Origin: Lepidurus packardi
Lineage: Eukaryota; Arthropoda; Branchiopoda; Notostraca; Triopsidae
Direction: 5' to 3'
Assembly (NCBI GenBank): GCA_023053545.1
Contig: JAKZAN010000004.1
Coordinates: 6,324,001 to 6,388,000, forward strand
Length of the DNA: 64,000 nt
In this document: one piece after another, positions 46,101-59,547 of the stretch
Numbering within the stretch: position 1 is the first letter of the stretch
Layout of the letters: each line of letters opens with the position of its first letter
Made by a program: the position numbers and the translations under genes
The notes under the pieces: generated by a model
The model's database searches: none
What the model saw: the letters and a program-made list of their open reading frames with translations, nothing else
Told to the model about the DNA's origin: nothing

Positions 46101-49100
46101 ATGATACTACCAGCATTGTAAAGGCAACTGTGGCAGCCAGAGGATCATTTTGGATTTATCTGACTTGGACACCACCAACTTGCCAGGGATCCTTGAATAG
46201 AAACCAGCCCTATGTCCTTTCACTGTACGAAAACGGCGAAGCAAACAATCCCTGTTCCGTAACCAGCAACAGTTGGATCATTAGTACGATGAATATGAAT
46301 GTCTCTTCAATCCGGTGCACTAATGGGAAACAAATGGATATTAAGCCCTGTACGGAATATTACTTTCAAGTGAAAGCGCAGTTTAGCAATAAAGACATGG
46401 CCCAGAAAGCAAAGTGGATTCGGTCCAACACGGAACGTACTTTTCCCGATCCTAGTCAAAGCTACGTCCAGAACCTTGGCGTTTCAAACGTGAACAGTAC
46501 ACAGGTAGTTTTAAGCTGGGAACCACCTATGTGCCACCATTTCCTGCAAAATTACGGTCTTAAACTGAGTGACAGAAATGCTGGTGGAAAAGAGGTGTTG
46601 TTTGTTGTCATTCCTTTTTCATGCTCTAACGGGAGGAACGAGCTGCATTGGCCTAACGACAATTGCAAAACTGCAATTTACTCGAAAGACAACGACGTCG
46701 AGCTTGAACCTTGCACCAATTACCGTGCCAAAGTCTGGCCGCGGCAAAACAATGGAAAGGGGAGCCTTCTGGCATTTGAAGAAAACGCAGTCGACTTTAC
46801 AACCAAACCAGCAAGTAAGTTCTGTGTAATTTCATATATTAGTGTCTTATAAACATGTAAAATTGCGTATTATAGGACCTGGGAAAACAGGCTTCCTCCA
46901 TGCTCAAGCTACTACGACGACTTTGACTGTTAACTGGGGAAACATTACTCAGAACGCTCGTTGCCTGCAAAGCTACGAAGTTATTCTGGCAGAGGAGACT
47001 GGAGGATCCGTACTTGAAGTAAAGTCAGTCGACAAGGGCTTGTACTCCTACAATTTTTCCCATCTAAAACTCTGCAAGTCTTATCGAATTACCGTTCGAA
47101 GCTTAGGAGAAACAGGCATTGAAGAAGTAGCCCAGACCTTCTCGACGGACGAATTATGTAACATAAACAAAATTGACCATGAAGACTAAAAGACATAACT
47201 AACGTATATTTTCACAGCTCCTGGAACCCCACGAAACCTAACCTGTCCCTCCTTGGACGCTACTGGAGTTAGCTTGACTTGGATCCCTCCGGAAATTTAT
47301 GTGGAATGCGTACATCTTTACCATGTGGAAATTTTCCAAGTCGTACGTTTCTGTTATTGAAGCTTCTGCTTTTCGATAGGAAACTTTATTGCATATATGC
47401 TGCCTTGCAGGGACCTGATGCCACCAAAATGCATTATCGAAGCCAAACTTGTAGCGACACGAAAATTTACTGTACCGGCCTCGAACCATCAACGCGGTAC
47501 GAATTTCGAATCACAGCTCTTACCCAAGAAAATCGCTACCCAAGTCCGGAAGCACTAATTGAATTAACCACTGGTAAGTTTTGCTTATTCTAATTTGATT
47601 GTTTTTCGTTTGCTGTATTATTTTTTTTAACTTTAAGCCCAAGCTGAAGGAAACCTCTCTTCGGTGGCTCTCGCTTTCATCGTCATTCTGGTGTTACTCT
47701 GCAGTGCGTTTCTGGCATTGCTCACTTATTGGTGCTACGTTAAGCAGCCTTGGAAGTACGTGTTAGAAATAAAAAATCCTTTGCAAAAAATATGAATAGT
47801 TGGCTTGACATTTTTAAATTATACTAGCCTTTGGTTGACCTCTTGCTATGCCAGGGAAAGTGTGTTTATTCGTCACCGTCGTCCGTCATACTCCCCTGCT
47901 GGTGGAGGCGGTATTGGACAAACAGGGCAAAGAGCAAGTCGGTCCAGTCGTAGAATTTCGAGGCATTCCCTACATAATTATGCAAAAAATCGCCCGATCC
48001 CTCTCCATCATTTCGACAAGGTCCTACAGAATCTTACGGCAGACACATGTGCCTTGCTGGGTGAGGAGTATGAAGACATCAAACTCCTGAGCAATGAAAA
48101 TCAGCCCAAAACTTTGGCAGCCGTTGCCGAAAACAAGAACAAAAATCGCTATCTCAATATTCTACCTTGTAAGTACTCTATTAATTCCTGGTTCAAGTAA
48201 TAAAGTTTGTGTCCAATTACTCTTTTTCCCTACTCCAGATGACCACTCTCGAGTTCAGTTAAAGTCTGTGGACGGGGACGAACATGGGGATTACATCAAC
48301 GCGTCGTTCATCCAAGTAACCGCTACTTTTTCAATTATGAAATATCTTGGCAAATAATTACGGCAATTATATAGGGCTTTAACGGACCCAAAGAATATAT
48401 TGCTGCACAAGGGCCCAAACCAATCACAATACCGGATTTCTGGCGGATGATATGGGAGCAAGATGTTCGCGTGCTCGTAATGGTGACGCAAGTTGAAGAA
48501 CATGGCAAAATCAAGTGTGCACAGTACTGGCCCGACAGTAAGCAAAGCCTCTCGTATGGAAACATCCACGTCTCCCAAGTATTGCAAGTCGCCATGGATG
48601 ACTATGTTATCCGCGATTTGGAAGTGGACTGCGTAAATATTGTACTCCTAGCTCCTAGAAGTTAACTGATAAAGGCTGCTAAAATCTTTCAGGATGGATC
48701 CAAACGCGTAGTAAAGCAAATGCACTTTCTGACCTGGCCGGATTTTGGCTGTCCTCAAAATCCGGAAACACTGCTTTCGTTCATAGAAGCTGTGCGTGAT
48801 CGAGTCTCATCGTTGTCCGAGGCCGGCCCGATTCTTGTGCACTGCAGGCAAGTCGTCCACTTTCCCTTTCATGTATACAGTATTGCTAGATAAGTTTTTC
48901 TTATCGCGTTTTGTTTTTCAGTGCGGGAGTCGGCCGAACAGGTACGTTTATCGCAGTCGATTGGCTCACGCAAGAAGCGCGTGTAAGTTCCCAAGTAGAT
49001 GTATTCAACACAGTCCTTAAATTACGTTCCGACCGCATGAACATGGTCCAAACAGAGGTACAAATTCCCCACTTATGTCTCTACAAGATTCTGTCTGTTA

Positions 49101-49373
49101 CTAAAAAATACAATAAATATAGGACCAGTACCTGTTCATCCATCACTGCCTCTCACACTTCCTGAAAACGAGAGTTCGTGCTGACTCCCCTGTGGCATCA
49201 CACAATGGTAAAGAACTCAAGACTAACTAAACCAAATTGGTTTATGTTTGATTTTAGTCTTCATAACAGAGCCGCAACCAGACTGCGAACAACCAAAGAT
49301 GAGCAACGCTTATAATCCTTCGCCTCGAATGCTTCACTCAAGCCAAGCAAACGTAGCCGAACCTGCCATGTGA
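43196..49373 (+). CDS. Receptor protein tyrosine phosphatase, FN3-rich, single catalytic domain (R3-like)
   Basis: Exons: 43196-43871 (end uncertain, 43856 also fits), 44072-44219, 44277-44452, 44512-44877 (or from 44506), 44944-45627, 45683-46039, 46101-46814, 46876-47157, 47218-47342, 47411-47573, 47638-47755, 47855-48168, 48239-48315, 48375-48632, 48693-48847, 48922-49057, 49123-49207 and 49258-49373. That is about 1645 aa. A signal peptide ([14 protein letters not shown]) precedes a Ser/Thr/Asn-rich stalk, about nine FN3-like domains with recurring PCT-Y motifs, one membrane helix ([20 protein letters not shown]) and one PTP domain. Catalytic motifs are intact: [23 protein letters not shown], the WPDFG loop, [10 protein letters not shown] and QTEDQY. 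It should remove phosphate from tyrosines on membrane partners. FN3 ectodomain plus one PTP domain points to the R3 group (Ptp10D/PTPRB). Most FN3 borders are phase-1 introns, as expected for shuffled modules. Confidence 0.95.
43281..43880 (+). repeat. In-frame internal duplication (366 nt) in the phosphatase stalk exon
   Basis: The words acgctacaacc at 43281 and 43647 are exactly 366 nt (122 codons) apart. At protein level [14 protein letters not shown] in copy 1 matches [14 protein letters not shown] in copy 2, and ENATT and SNPNE recur too. Copy 2 is shorter. This shows that the N-terminal stalk grew by tandem duplication. Confidence 0.88.
48848..48921 (+). other. GC-AG intron inside the phosphatase active-site signature
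   Basis: The exon ends CACTGCAG and the intron begins GCAAGT rather than GT. It ends at a normal tttttcag acceptor. Only this join restores [10 protein letters not shown], splitting the serine after the catalytic cysteine. All other introns of this gene use GT. Confidence 0.85.
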
Positions 49374-49553
49374 AACTACGCGCTTACTGAAAAAAACCCT
49401 TCTCTTTTTACCGAATGAGATTAACCTTGTTAAGTTGATGGGAAAAAACGTGAGGTATAACCAAATGTGGAACTATCGCATGATGCCTGTAATCGGTTAC
49501 TGTATTTTCGTGTTATGTATTCGCGGTGCCCTAAATGCTTTACATTTTCTTTC

Positions 49554-49559
49554 AATAAA
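49554..49559 (+). terminator. Polyadenylation signal AATAAA of the phosphatase gene
   Basis: The first canonical hexamer after the TGA at 49371-49373 lies about 180 nt downstream, a reasonable length for a short 3' untranslated region. Confidence 0.6.
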
Positions 49560-52500
49560 ATATGTTAAACAGTTTACCACGAGGCTCTTTTTCTATTGTC
49601 GCAAACAAAGAAGCTTGATGCCCAGAACATTTCCCAAGCTACGTCTAGTATACAAAGTTCTCGTAATTATTAGTGGGAGTTTACAGCCTAGCGTTAACAA
49701 ACAATTCAGTAACACCAAAACTGGTGTAAAGAACAGGGTGCTACGGAGCACACTGGCCAGACGGCGAGCAAGTTTACGATTTTCAGGATGCCTTTACCTT
49801 GTTTTTAGCCACGTGCTCCAGGCTTTGCGTAACCACCACTGATACATAGGATGACGGGATTTGCATGAAAATCACGTGCTTATACACTGAAAGATAGACC
49901 CGGAGTCTATCATAACCTTCAATACCCACAGCTGAGAATAAAGGGATGGCGAAAGTAAAGTAAACTTTGTAGAAGACCGCCGAATACGTGCCGAAGTTAT
50001 TGTCCACCGTGTACAGCCTTGCATTTCTAAGGAGCTCAAACAGCATGTCTCTTGAAATATTCAGCACGTGCCAAGCACTTGCGTAAAAATGCTATAGCCT
50101 ATTAATACGTTCATTTGAATAACGCGCCTGCTTATTCCTTTTTCCCTTCTCGAAGTGTTGTATGCCTTTGGGCATTGCAAATATGGGCTTCTCGCTCTTC
50201 TTTTTCCAATTGTACGCTAAAGCGCGTGACAGGTCTCGCCTCTCGGGCCAAAACGAGCAGAAACAGTAAGGAATAAGAAAAACTCCGGGGGAAAAACAGC
50301 GGAGCACGGAGCAAACACATTGGAAGAGCAGGTGCTTTCATATACTAATGTCCGCAATGGACAGTGTCTGACGTTACAACCTTTGCTCCGTCCACAATCA
50401 CCTCACTCCCCAAAGGCAGTCTTTTTTTCCCCAGGAATTGCTTTCCAGTCCTTCAGCTGGTACGAAAACCGATCTTCAAAAATTTGTTATTACCTGTTTT
50501 TTCTCTTGATACATATAAACTTGAGCCAACTTTGCAACACTATGTCAACATGTTCTCTTGCCAAATGTATTGCCGGCCTATTGCGGTTTTTGGGGAAGTC
50601 GGTGATGAATGGAAGTTTTGCCCTCTTCTTTTTCCCTGTTCAACACAACTTCTTTTGAGCTTAGAAGTTACTTGAGTAACCCTAGCTAAAAAACAGTTTT
50701 ATGCTGACAGGATCTTCCGATTGCTTTCTTAGCTTGCGCCATTCATTGCTTTGAGAGTTGAGATCGAGGTTCTTTTTCCGCGGCCAAAATGGCCATTCAT
50801 AATTACAAGGTTGGTGACAATTGTAAAAAAAAGAGATAAAATTAAATAGTTTTCACCCCTATCCCCATGTTTTTCTGTTTTTGTAAAGAAAGAACAGCAT
50901 ATAGAAACGAAAACAAAAGGAAATTGCCGTGTGCCCTGTATTTTGCTCTATGGAGGACGCTGAGAATGAGACCCGAACAGAATACGCCATAGTTTTTAAA
51001 GGGGCAGGTGTAACGCAAAGCTACGACCAGTGGTAGCTAACACAATTCAGGAAAACTTGGAAATGCAATAAAAAAATACGAGGACCAAAGTTGCTAATCA
51101 AGCAGCAGCAACATCACCGGCAGCTGCTTCTCTCTTATAGATAGCTTAGATATGGAAGGTACGTGGTACTTGTCCGGTAACAACGTGCTCGGCCGGGCTG
51201 CTGGCCTGATAGAGCGTCGTTTTATTGTTGCGCCTGTTAGTTCACTAATGTAAGAGGGGAGGGGGAGACTGAGTGATCCATCTCTTAATAGCTCCAACAC
51301 GACCTCCACTATTTACCATGGGCTGGACTTGAATACCGGAAGTCATCCTGCGAACGGCAAAATGCAGCAGGTTTTGGGACTTTGGGAAAAAATAACGAGA
51401 CGTTCGATTGCTTCGGACCTTTTTTTTCTTAAAAAAGTCTCGTAACACAGGGAGCTATTACACCGCGTAAAATCTGCATCTCTTTTTTTCTTCTCCGAAA
51501 TTAAATGATCAACACAAAAGAAACAGTCACTTGTGGCCATGGCGAACGAGTTAAGCACGAGCCAAATCATGTGCAGAGATCTCTTGTTACACAAGTTATT
51601 TGTAAAAAGGACAGGTGTTGTCTAATTATCTCATAGCAGATGCCGTGCCATTATTTTTATTCAAATCCTCGCCGGATGATGGAATGTTTTCAGAACTCAA
51701 CATCTCCCGCACCGCACTTGGCAGATTAGAACGCGCTACAACTAGATACTTGGCTGTTATTATTGATTGATGCCCTAGTTAAGACATTGAGAATGGTTTA
51801 TGGAAAGCAAGCAAAGTTCCGTTTTTCTGACATTTTTTCGTTCAGTGAGTGGGCGGGATAGGTAATTAGCTTAACTGCGGTTAGCATCTTCTTTCACTCC
51901 GAGATGGGACTTGTCGATTCTGTGTGTGCTCTTTGGGTAGCTAGAAGAGCTCTCTAGAGTCATTCAAAATTTTGGACGGTTTGTGCTTATCACCGGAATC
52001 TATTGCCATAAATCAACAGAAACGAGCCTTCAACACGAGTCAAATAGATTAAGACAAAACTCAATTAAAGTCTCACGTGGCTAATGTTTTTAGGCCTAAA
52101 CTTTTTTTTATTTATGACGAATGCAAAATTCTTGACAAACACACCCTTGAATGAGCCTATGCGCATGACAGTGATAGATTTCCTACGATTAATTTTCTCC
52201 GACACTCGTAAAGTAGACCTTTAGCTGGCACGTGTTTGGCCTAGTACGACAACGAAAACTCACTGACTCAACCCGTTTTAGAACCAACGACGAAAAGGAG
52301 CTTTTTTAGGAATTTGACATTCTGATTTGTGTGTTCTTAGCATTACTTGGAGGATTACTAGACGACTTAGGCTAGAATTAGAAGAGAGGTTTACTAGATG
52401 CTCGAATGGTCCGTATACATTTCAGTAAATGTCTCGAACACAGGACCTGACACGGATTCATTTGCATAAGCTTTTACCCCACCGACGCGTGGCAAAACCG

Positions 52501-54094
52501 TACAGGGAATCCACTAGAGAGACAGGCTTTATCGGACCTTACTTGAGGCCTTAGCACCTGCCGACAGGTTTGAATAATTTTCGTCCTACCAGTTTTCACT
52601 TTTATCCCTCCAGTGATGCTCACCGAATTTTAACAGCATCGGGAAGGAGACTGTCTTTCAAAACTGGACATATTAGGATTTAATTATTTTAACAGAAGTT
52701 GACGGAAAAGGATGGCGATTCTTCTTCGTAACACGGTGGTCGAGGGGCCTCTCGCCCAAAAGCCTATAACAAGAGAATGTCTGCCTATGCACACAAATCG
52801 GGCGGACCACTTCATCAATTATGCAGAAACGAGGAAGGGTGTGTACCTCGGTGTTGTTCCCTAATTCTCCTTCCGTTACTTATTTTGTCCAGGAAGCTGA
52901 AAAGTATACGGCGTAGATTTAGTCATTCAGTCATGACGGTCTCTTTTTTTACAAGGCAAAGAATCCCTTTCGGATTCGTTTTTACTCGGCGACTTTTAGT
53001 CGCAAAAGCAATCAGTTCAGCTTGAATACACACGCAAGTTTGCAAGATGCTAAAATTGCTAACCATGTGACTACGGAGGACAAAGAATGGAACAAAGTAT
53101 ACAAGCTTAGAGCTTTTCGGACTTTTGGAAATACCTGCTGTTGCTTTTCTGACCACCCAGCCACGACACAGTCTCCTTTGAACATTATGCTATCTAATTC
53201 TGGAGCAGCAAGCAGCAGAAGCTCAGCGCTGCTCACCTCCTTGATCCGTTTTCGATACACTTGACTGCGACTCAGCAATAGCTCCCAACCGAACACCAAG
53301 GGAGTGGGAAATGAATTGCTCCTGTGGTCACCGAGGCCTTTGTGAAAAGCTTCTTAAAAGTGTCCAGTCGAGTCCGGTAAGACAAACAATAAAAGTCGCG
53401 ACACCCAAAGTATCACAGAAAAAGAAAATACATGGAGAGAACTCAATTCATTGCTTCAGTCAATAAAAAGGATAACAAGAGAAGCCCCCAACGCTGCACC
53501 AGATGGATCCCGCTTGCTCCAGCAAAGAACCTCTGGGAATTGATTGCCCAAGAAATAAGAAAGAAAGAGTCACCAAGAACCTACAGTCACTATATTGTCC
53601 TTGATGGGGCACGTATACTTATAGTTCGCGCACCCAGTGGCCGAGCGACAGATAAAACCAAACTACTGCAATTTACCACAAGGACATGCCAGGTATAATT
53701 TCTTGTGGTAAGGGGGAGGGGAATCCGCAATGGGTGACATGAGAGTTTAAAGGGAAAACTGATAAGACATCGCATTTCGAGCGGCTCGGGCCAAAAACGC
53801 GATACCAATCTTGGCAACGGCGTTCCAAAGCAGAATACCAATATGCCACGAATGCTTGTTCTCTCCTCCTTTAACGCTCAACTCCCGCGGATTTGATCAA
53901 GATGTCCCGACACCTCCACCGAGGTTTCCAATTTTAGGATTCTGGGCTCTGAATACTCTGAAGGGCGTACAGCAATCCTAGGTAAAAACTTATAATACAA
54001 TAGACCAAAATGCGAGACTGCTCGCTGCGCCAATTTCGTTTTCTCCAACGAGGTCTCATCCCCTTCAGCTTGTCGGTCCAGACACACTGTATAT
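49560..54094. other. Intergenic, no gene recognised
   Basis: It holds scattered short frames on both strands without domains. The patch at about 51100-51450 is somewhat GC-rich and open in several frames but matches nothing I know. Confidence 0.4.
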
Positions 54095-54469
54095 GTGTGT
54101 ATGCGCTATATGAGAGAAACTCTTTTTAATATCAAGTACAAGGAGCAGTTTGGTGGGGAACATCTGCCCATTAAAAACAGTTTCTATTCAGAAAGTTTTT
54201 TTTGCAGCCTTGGCCCTTTAACCTTTTGCACACGATCTTATGGTGACATTGTTATGACCGAGTGTCCAATTTACTCCCAGAAAACCAATTTTGGTCAAGA
54301 CGTTCAAGAGTTCACAAAACTCGCCTTAATCTCTGTGATTCCTAGAATGGGAATTTTTCTAGACAGAGGAGCATTAATTACCAAGTCAAGCCTCAACTTA
54401 CCAACCTTAAAACAGATTTACCCCGAAAATAAGGTGACTTACCTGATCGAGATGGCTGGGACATCTTAA
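54095..54469 (+). CDS. Unrecognised 124-codon open frame (doubtful)
   Basis: The frame includes FCTRSYGDIVMTECPIYSQ and SLNLPTLKQIYPENKVTYLI, which read as plausibly protein-like. A possible splice donor (AATAAG then GTGACT) occurs near its end at about 54430, so it could be an exon. No domain, signal peptide or partner exon was found. Confidence 0.15.
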   Translation: MCMRYMRETLFNIKYKEQFGGEHLPIKNSFYSESFFCSLGPLTFCTRSYGDIVMTECPIYSQKTNFGQDVQEFTKLALISVIPRMGIFLDRGALITKSSLNLPTLKQIYPENKVTYLIEMAGTS

Positions 54470-56497
54470 ACAAACCCAAGTCGCCAAAAGTCCAGGTGCA
54501 GCAGGAGCATGTATAGTGTATGATGTGTTGTAGCCCAGCAAGGAGGCCAAGGACATTTGTTTTGGTAGTTAGCGTTTTGGTTCAAAACTGCATTATGTGA
54601 GCGAAAAACGCTTTGCTTTGTAAGTGCAAATTTTTCAGCGTTGGAAGTCATGTGGGTTTTGCAATAGGTGGCACAAAGTTTGATGGGATTCCAGTCCACA
54701 AAACACCCGCTTCAACCCTCCAAAAGGCTGTTTTTTCTTTGCTTTTTTTATTGGTATTTGGCGTTGACTTATGAACTTGTGCGGTGGATAAGCCAATAAG
54801 AAAAGAAAAAAGGGTTGCTGGGAAGACCCCATACGTGTGCCTCTACCTTCCCATCAGGTAGCTCAACACGTCCCATAGCTTCTCGTACGGCTTGTACACT
54901 TTCCTGGGCACTTTTGCAGATGTGAAGAGATGCTGTATATGTAAAAACCTCTTTAACAATAAGACTGTTTGCGATCCCATTTTCCGCAGATAAAATAGCA
55001 CGTTGACCACACAGGATTTTGGCACGCACTCGACTTTGGTTTCATAGAGCACCAAAATACAGGTTTTTAAATGAAAAGGAAAGAAAAAGAATATTGGAGA
55101 GAAAGGAGCCATGAATTAACGAAAAGACCCTATTCGTATCCTAAATATAAACAGGAATAGGGAAAAGTACAAGGCAAACAAGTACATTCTTTTAGCATAC
55201 AATAAGCTACTTAAGGTGCGAAAAATAAGTGGTGCTTATCAAGTTTGCCAATCTCAATCCAAATCCTTCAAGCTAGTGGCACTCGCGGTGGAATATAGAC
55301 TTTTGGCTCTGCTATGCAACAAGTCACAAAAAAGTTAGCAAAGATTCCCTTTTAATAAACCGCACAAGAATCTTAAGTTGATGCAGCAGCTGCAGCCAGA
55401 AGTAATAAGCAATTTATTACTTGGTTGTGGTGAAAAAAAGCATGCCAATTACGTGCAAATACCTGTTTTGTCTTCTCTTAGAATAAAGTAGCCAGGAATT
55501 GAAACCCTGCCAAAAAATTCCGCCTTCCACAAAAGCACAACCCGCCGCTCAAAAGAGATGGGCGACAATTAGTAAAGTCACCATTGGTATTCGTCACGCT
55601 TTAGCAGGAACCGTTTCATTTTCCATGCAAAATTTCCAGATTCATGCACCACTCTCGGTTTCTACATTCTTGTATCGCTTCTCGGACAAAACCCGTTTTT
55701 GCCATGAAGGCGAAAAGCTTGCGTGGCATGCATACGTTTATTTGGTTTTTCCCTTATTGTTTCCCAGATCGAATTTCCTTTATACTTTTTGAAATCCGAG
55801 TATGAAATCGTTCGAAAACAACTTTTCTTTGTTTATTCTTTAGTACATATTTTATGGAGGGATCTATTGGCCATGAAAATGTATACAAGCATATAAAGGG
55901 GCCGGATAATGAAAGCCAATACGGCATGTTCGAGGTATATCAAACGTAACCTCACTAATTGCTCCTTGCAAACACACAGAAGATGCCGGAGACAACGAGT
56001 CCATAAAAGGCATGGTCGTGTGGTTGTACTAGACTCTGCGTTGAAATCATGGTAGCGAAATGGACACACCTGTGCTCATGGAATTCGGGCGTGAGCTAGA
56101 AAACCTTGTCAACCACCCAATTTCGGTAACACCTTTGGGGGATCTCTCATTACTAGTCCATAAATATGTCCAAGCTAGAGGGCACTGGGAACATTAATTA
56201 AGACCGGAATATTTGGGGATGTTTTTACGGAAAAGATGCGTCTTAATAACCCATCTGCTCGATTGTTTTGCGAATCGTGACCTTGAACTCAGTTAGGGCA
56301 TCAATTGATCTTTATGTTGGAGTGTAAAGGAGTACACAAAGCTATCTATGCTATGCTCTTTAAAGTGTCTTTTGATGAAGTGAAAATGGGAAAGCAAAGA
56401 ACATAAACGTCCCACACATAAGACATCCCACGCATTAAAGTTACCAGTTGATTGTTGGCCAAGTCCCCAACTCCCACGTAATAGTGGTGCTGCTGTT
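54470..56497. other. Intergenic, no gene recognised
   Basis: Short frames only; no repeats or RNA genes stood out. Confidence 0.4.
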
Positions 56498-57004
56498 GTG
56501 GGAGTCATTTGCGGGCACGTTTTTACGAGCGAATGGCAATGGGAATGGGCTGCACACAACGAGACAATTGACTTCCGAAACCCAGCATGCAAAGTATCAG
56601 GAGAAAGGCAGAAAAAAAAGAGAGTCATAGCCCTAGCGACGAGAGTCACAGCAGCAGACGAGCAGCAGTCATCAGGGGCGGATACGGCAGCTGGCACATG
56701 GACCAGCCCAAAACGTTATTATTGCAAACAACGTGTCACTGTTACGGTCATTGTTGTCGCGTCATACATTCTGGCATGTGGAGTACTTTCCCATAACTAT
56801 TTTTCTATATTTTTTATCCAGCTAAAGCTTTTGACCCGCCCTCAATACTTCCATACAAAGTCCCGTAGAAGCTTCGCAATAAACAGTAATTTTAATGTAA
56901 TTTTCGAACTGTTTTTTATTCAATTTGGGACATTGTGCTGCATTCTTACGAAACGCTTGTACAACACAAAAACAAAAATTAAAACCTGTATTATTAACCT
57001 GTAA
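56498..57004 (+). CDS. Unrecognised 168-codon open frame (doubtful)
   Basis: The frame has a charged first half (ERQKKKRVIALATRV), a hydrophobic stretch (VTVTVIVVASYILACGVL) that could be a membrane helix, and a phenylalanine-rich AT-derived tail. The tail looks like translated intergenic AT-rich DNA. I recognise no family. Confidence 0.13.
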   Translation: MGVICGHVFTSEWQWEWAAHNETIDFRNPACKVSGERQKKKRVIALATRVTAADEQQSSGADTAAGTWTSPKRYYCKQRVTVTVIVVASYILACGVLSHNYFSIFFIQLKLLTRPQYFHTKSRRSFAINSNFNVIFELFFIQFGTLCCILTKRLYNTKTKIKTCIINL

Positions 57005-59051
57005 ATTAAAACCTGTAACTATTTCCTATCAATAAGCTAAGGTGTACCAGATAGTCTTAATGGTAACGGTACCAAATTTTTGAAATGTATAGCCACATTC
57101 CAGATAGCTCCAAGGGCAGGTCATTTACGAAGTTTACTCTCGGTTCTAATAAAAAGAAAAATGGCTAAGAATATATCTTTCCATTAAGAAAATTATCACA
57201 CACAACGCGATTATAGCATACTCCCTGGTGTTCGGGATTATTGTCTTGTCTTTTACAGTGTCAACGGCGGCAATCTGCCAGAAAAAGGCAAAGTATCACG
57301 AAAACCACAGGAGTAATAGTGAAACGATTTTTTAGTAATCTGTAAAGGAGTGTGGTTTTGTCTCTTTTCCTCGCAACAAGGGGTCTCAGGATTATAAGCT
57401 CCCGACTTTGGCTTCCAGAGGCCTTGCCGGGTCGGTCAATCCCAACAACGGAGGCAAATTTGTAAAAGTTAGCGTGGTAGCATCGTTAGGGCACCTTTGT
57501 TACACTCGTCCATTCAAGCATGTATATAACTAACATACACTGGACGGATACGATAGTCCCAAAGAGAACTAAGCAAAACCCTATAAGTGTTGGCATCGGT
57601 ATATACATAATCTCATGCATTATGGCAGAGGTTTCCTGGCGTGAATCACAGGTATATACCCAGTAGAATCCCGCGGTCAAGCCCCTTGAATTTCATGCTT
57701 GTATATCGCGAGGAGAAAGGTTTTTCTGGGGCCCCCGAAACGATGGTTTACCACCAGACTCGCCATCCAGCAACCAGCATGCAAGAGCATTTACAGGTTT
57801 TTAGGTAAAAAAGACTACAGAAAAGGGGGACATCAGTGTGCTGTCTCATTTTGAATGAAGTATCTCCTCAACAATCAGCATTGTATGTGTAGAGTCACGT
57901 TGTGGAAATCTATAAGAGACTTTTTACAACTTAGGGGGGATTCTGGACAACCAAAACATATAAATACACATACACACACATCTACACATCCAAGAAAATG
58001 CACAGGAAACTATCACTTCACCATGAAAAGCTTTATTATTTGCTTTTTCCACTGCTCCATTGGGATTTTGGGAGCAGCATGATGGAGCATATGTGCAATA
58101 CCAACACATAATATCATAATCATTCTCATTATGAGCTTTTCTATAATTCCTTTTGCCTCTTCCTCTGTTCAACTTGTTGGCTTTCTCTCTCTCTCTCTCT
58201 CTTTTGAACGGTGCAGTGTAGTATAGAGTAGTATGTGTGTGTATGAGTGTGTGTCTATGTGTTATTCATATACATGAAAAAAGAAGAGACAAATGGTCAT
58301 ACTGACTGCCGGAGACAGACTGAACAATACAGGAGACGGTGAAATAGCACGCTATCCCGTCCAATCAGTAAACGAGGGGGATATAAGAAGAAGCGACTCA
58401 TTCACGGCCTTGTTCGACCAAGGGTCACACATCATTTATCTTAGTTTCTCGGATTTCTTAGAGTCCCCTTCAAAAACGACCCCCTTTACAATTTTTGAGG
58501 GACCTCATATATGCACTCGAAGTTCCTCCCCCTTATGGACTTGAGAAATTCGAATATTTATAGGAATTTTTGCTGTTCCTCCTTGGACATTCCCGTATCA
58601 ATGGGCGCGTTATGGCACGCCAAAGACGCAAGAATCTCATCTTAAAGGTAAGTTGCTCCCCATCTTTTCACTTTCAACAACTTATTTTCACCCTCGAAAC
58701 CACAAGCTTTCCGAGAAAGATTCGATCCCAAGTATAGAGTTTTCCCTTTTTTCCCCCGAACTGAAGGGAAAGATGGGGAGTCTGTAAGAAACCGCAGTGC
58801 AAAAACCCCGAAAGGTGTTAAGAGAATGACGAGGCGACGATGACAAGACGCAATCAACAAACATTTCAACTTGAAAGAAAGAAGCAAGTCTGTGGCGCGA
58901 GGAAGGGATAAAAAAATAAACCGAGCCCCCCTCTTCGACTTGTATTTTACTTTACATCAAGTCATCTTGAGCCTCGCTCAGGTGAGAAACGGTAGACGGG
59001 GGAAAAAACAGGGCCTTCCTTAGGCTGAGGCTGGGTTAAAAGAAATAATAA

Positions 59052-59073
59052 GGGGGGGGGGGGGGGGGGGGGG
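59052..59073. repeat. Poly-G run of 22
   Basis: Uninterrupted 22 G on the plus strand in intergenic DNA, the same length as the run in the MYRF intron. Confidence 0.95.
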
Positions 59074-59507
59074 CTTGGTTGCGAAAGGGGCCCAGTAATA
59101 ATTGGGATAGTCTACTTTTATAATTCGGTGCTGCAGAGTCCAATGTAGAAAGCGGTGTGAAAACATGAGACAAAAAGCCAAAGCCCTATAACTTAGTCAA
59201 GGAACGGTATAGTTAGTCCTAATTAGATCCATAAAACTGTCGGCGGGATGGGAAACCAAAAGGGAGCGGAAAATAAGGTGCAAACAAGAGCAAATCAAAG
59301 CTCGCTGCTGTAGTCAGTTCACAAATGGACATTGGGTTCATGCCGGCTCTCGTAATAACTTTTTTTTGTCAGATTCAAGTATATGTGAGAGGCTTTTAGC
59401 ACGCCGTTTGGCGGCTTCTTTTGGGGTTTCGGAAGCACGGTTGCTCCCTTGCAATCATAACCGTTAAGCCCCGCAAAAATATTTCCCAACCCTCAACTGG
59501 GGGCGAA

Positions 59508-59512
<5 letters not shown>

Positions 59513-59542
<30 letters not shown>
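59513..59542. repeat. Poly-T run of 30
   Basis: An uninterrupted run of T. As poly-A on the minus strand it could be the tail of a retroposed sequence, but no element body is recognisable beside it. Confidence 0.9.

Positions 59543-59547
<5 letters not shown>

Noticed and set aside
51094..51448. Overlapping frames with a histone-like GGRVGAIKR word
   Set aside because: Surrounding residues do not follow any histone or ribosomal protein, and several frames are open only because the patch is GC-rich.
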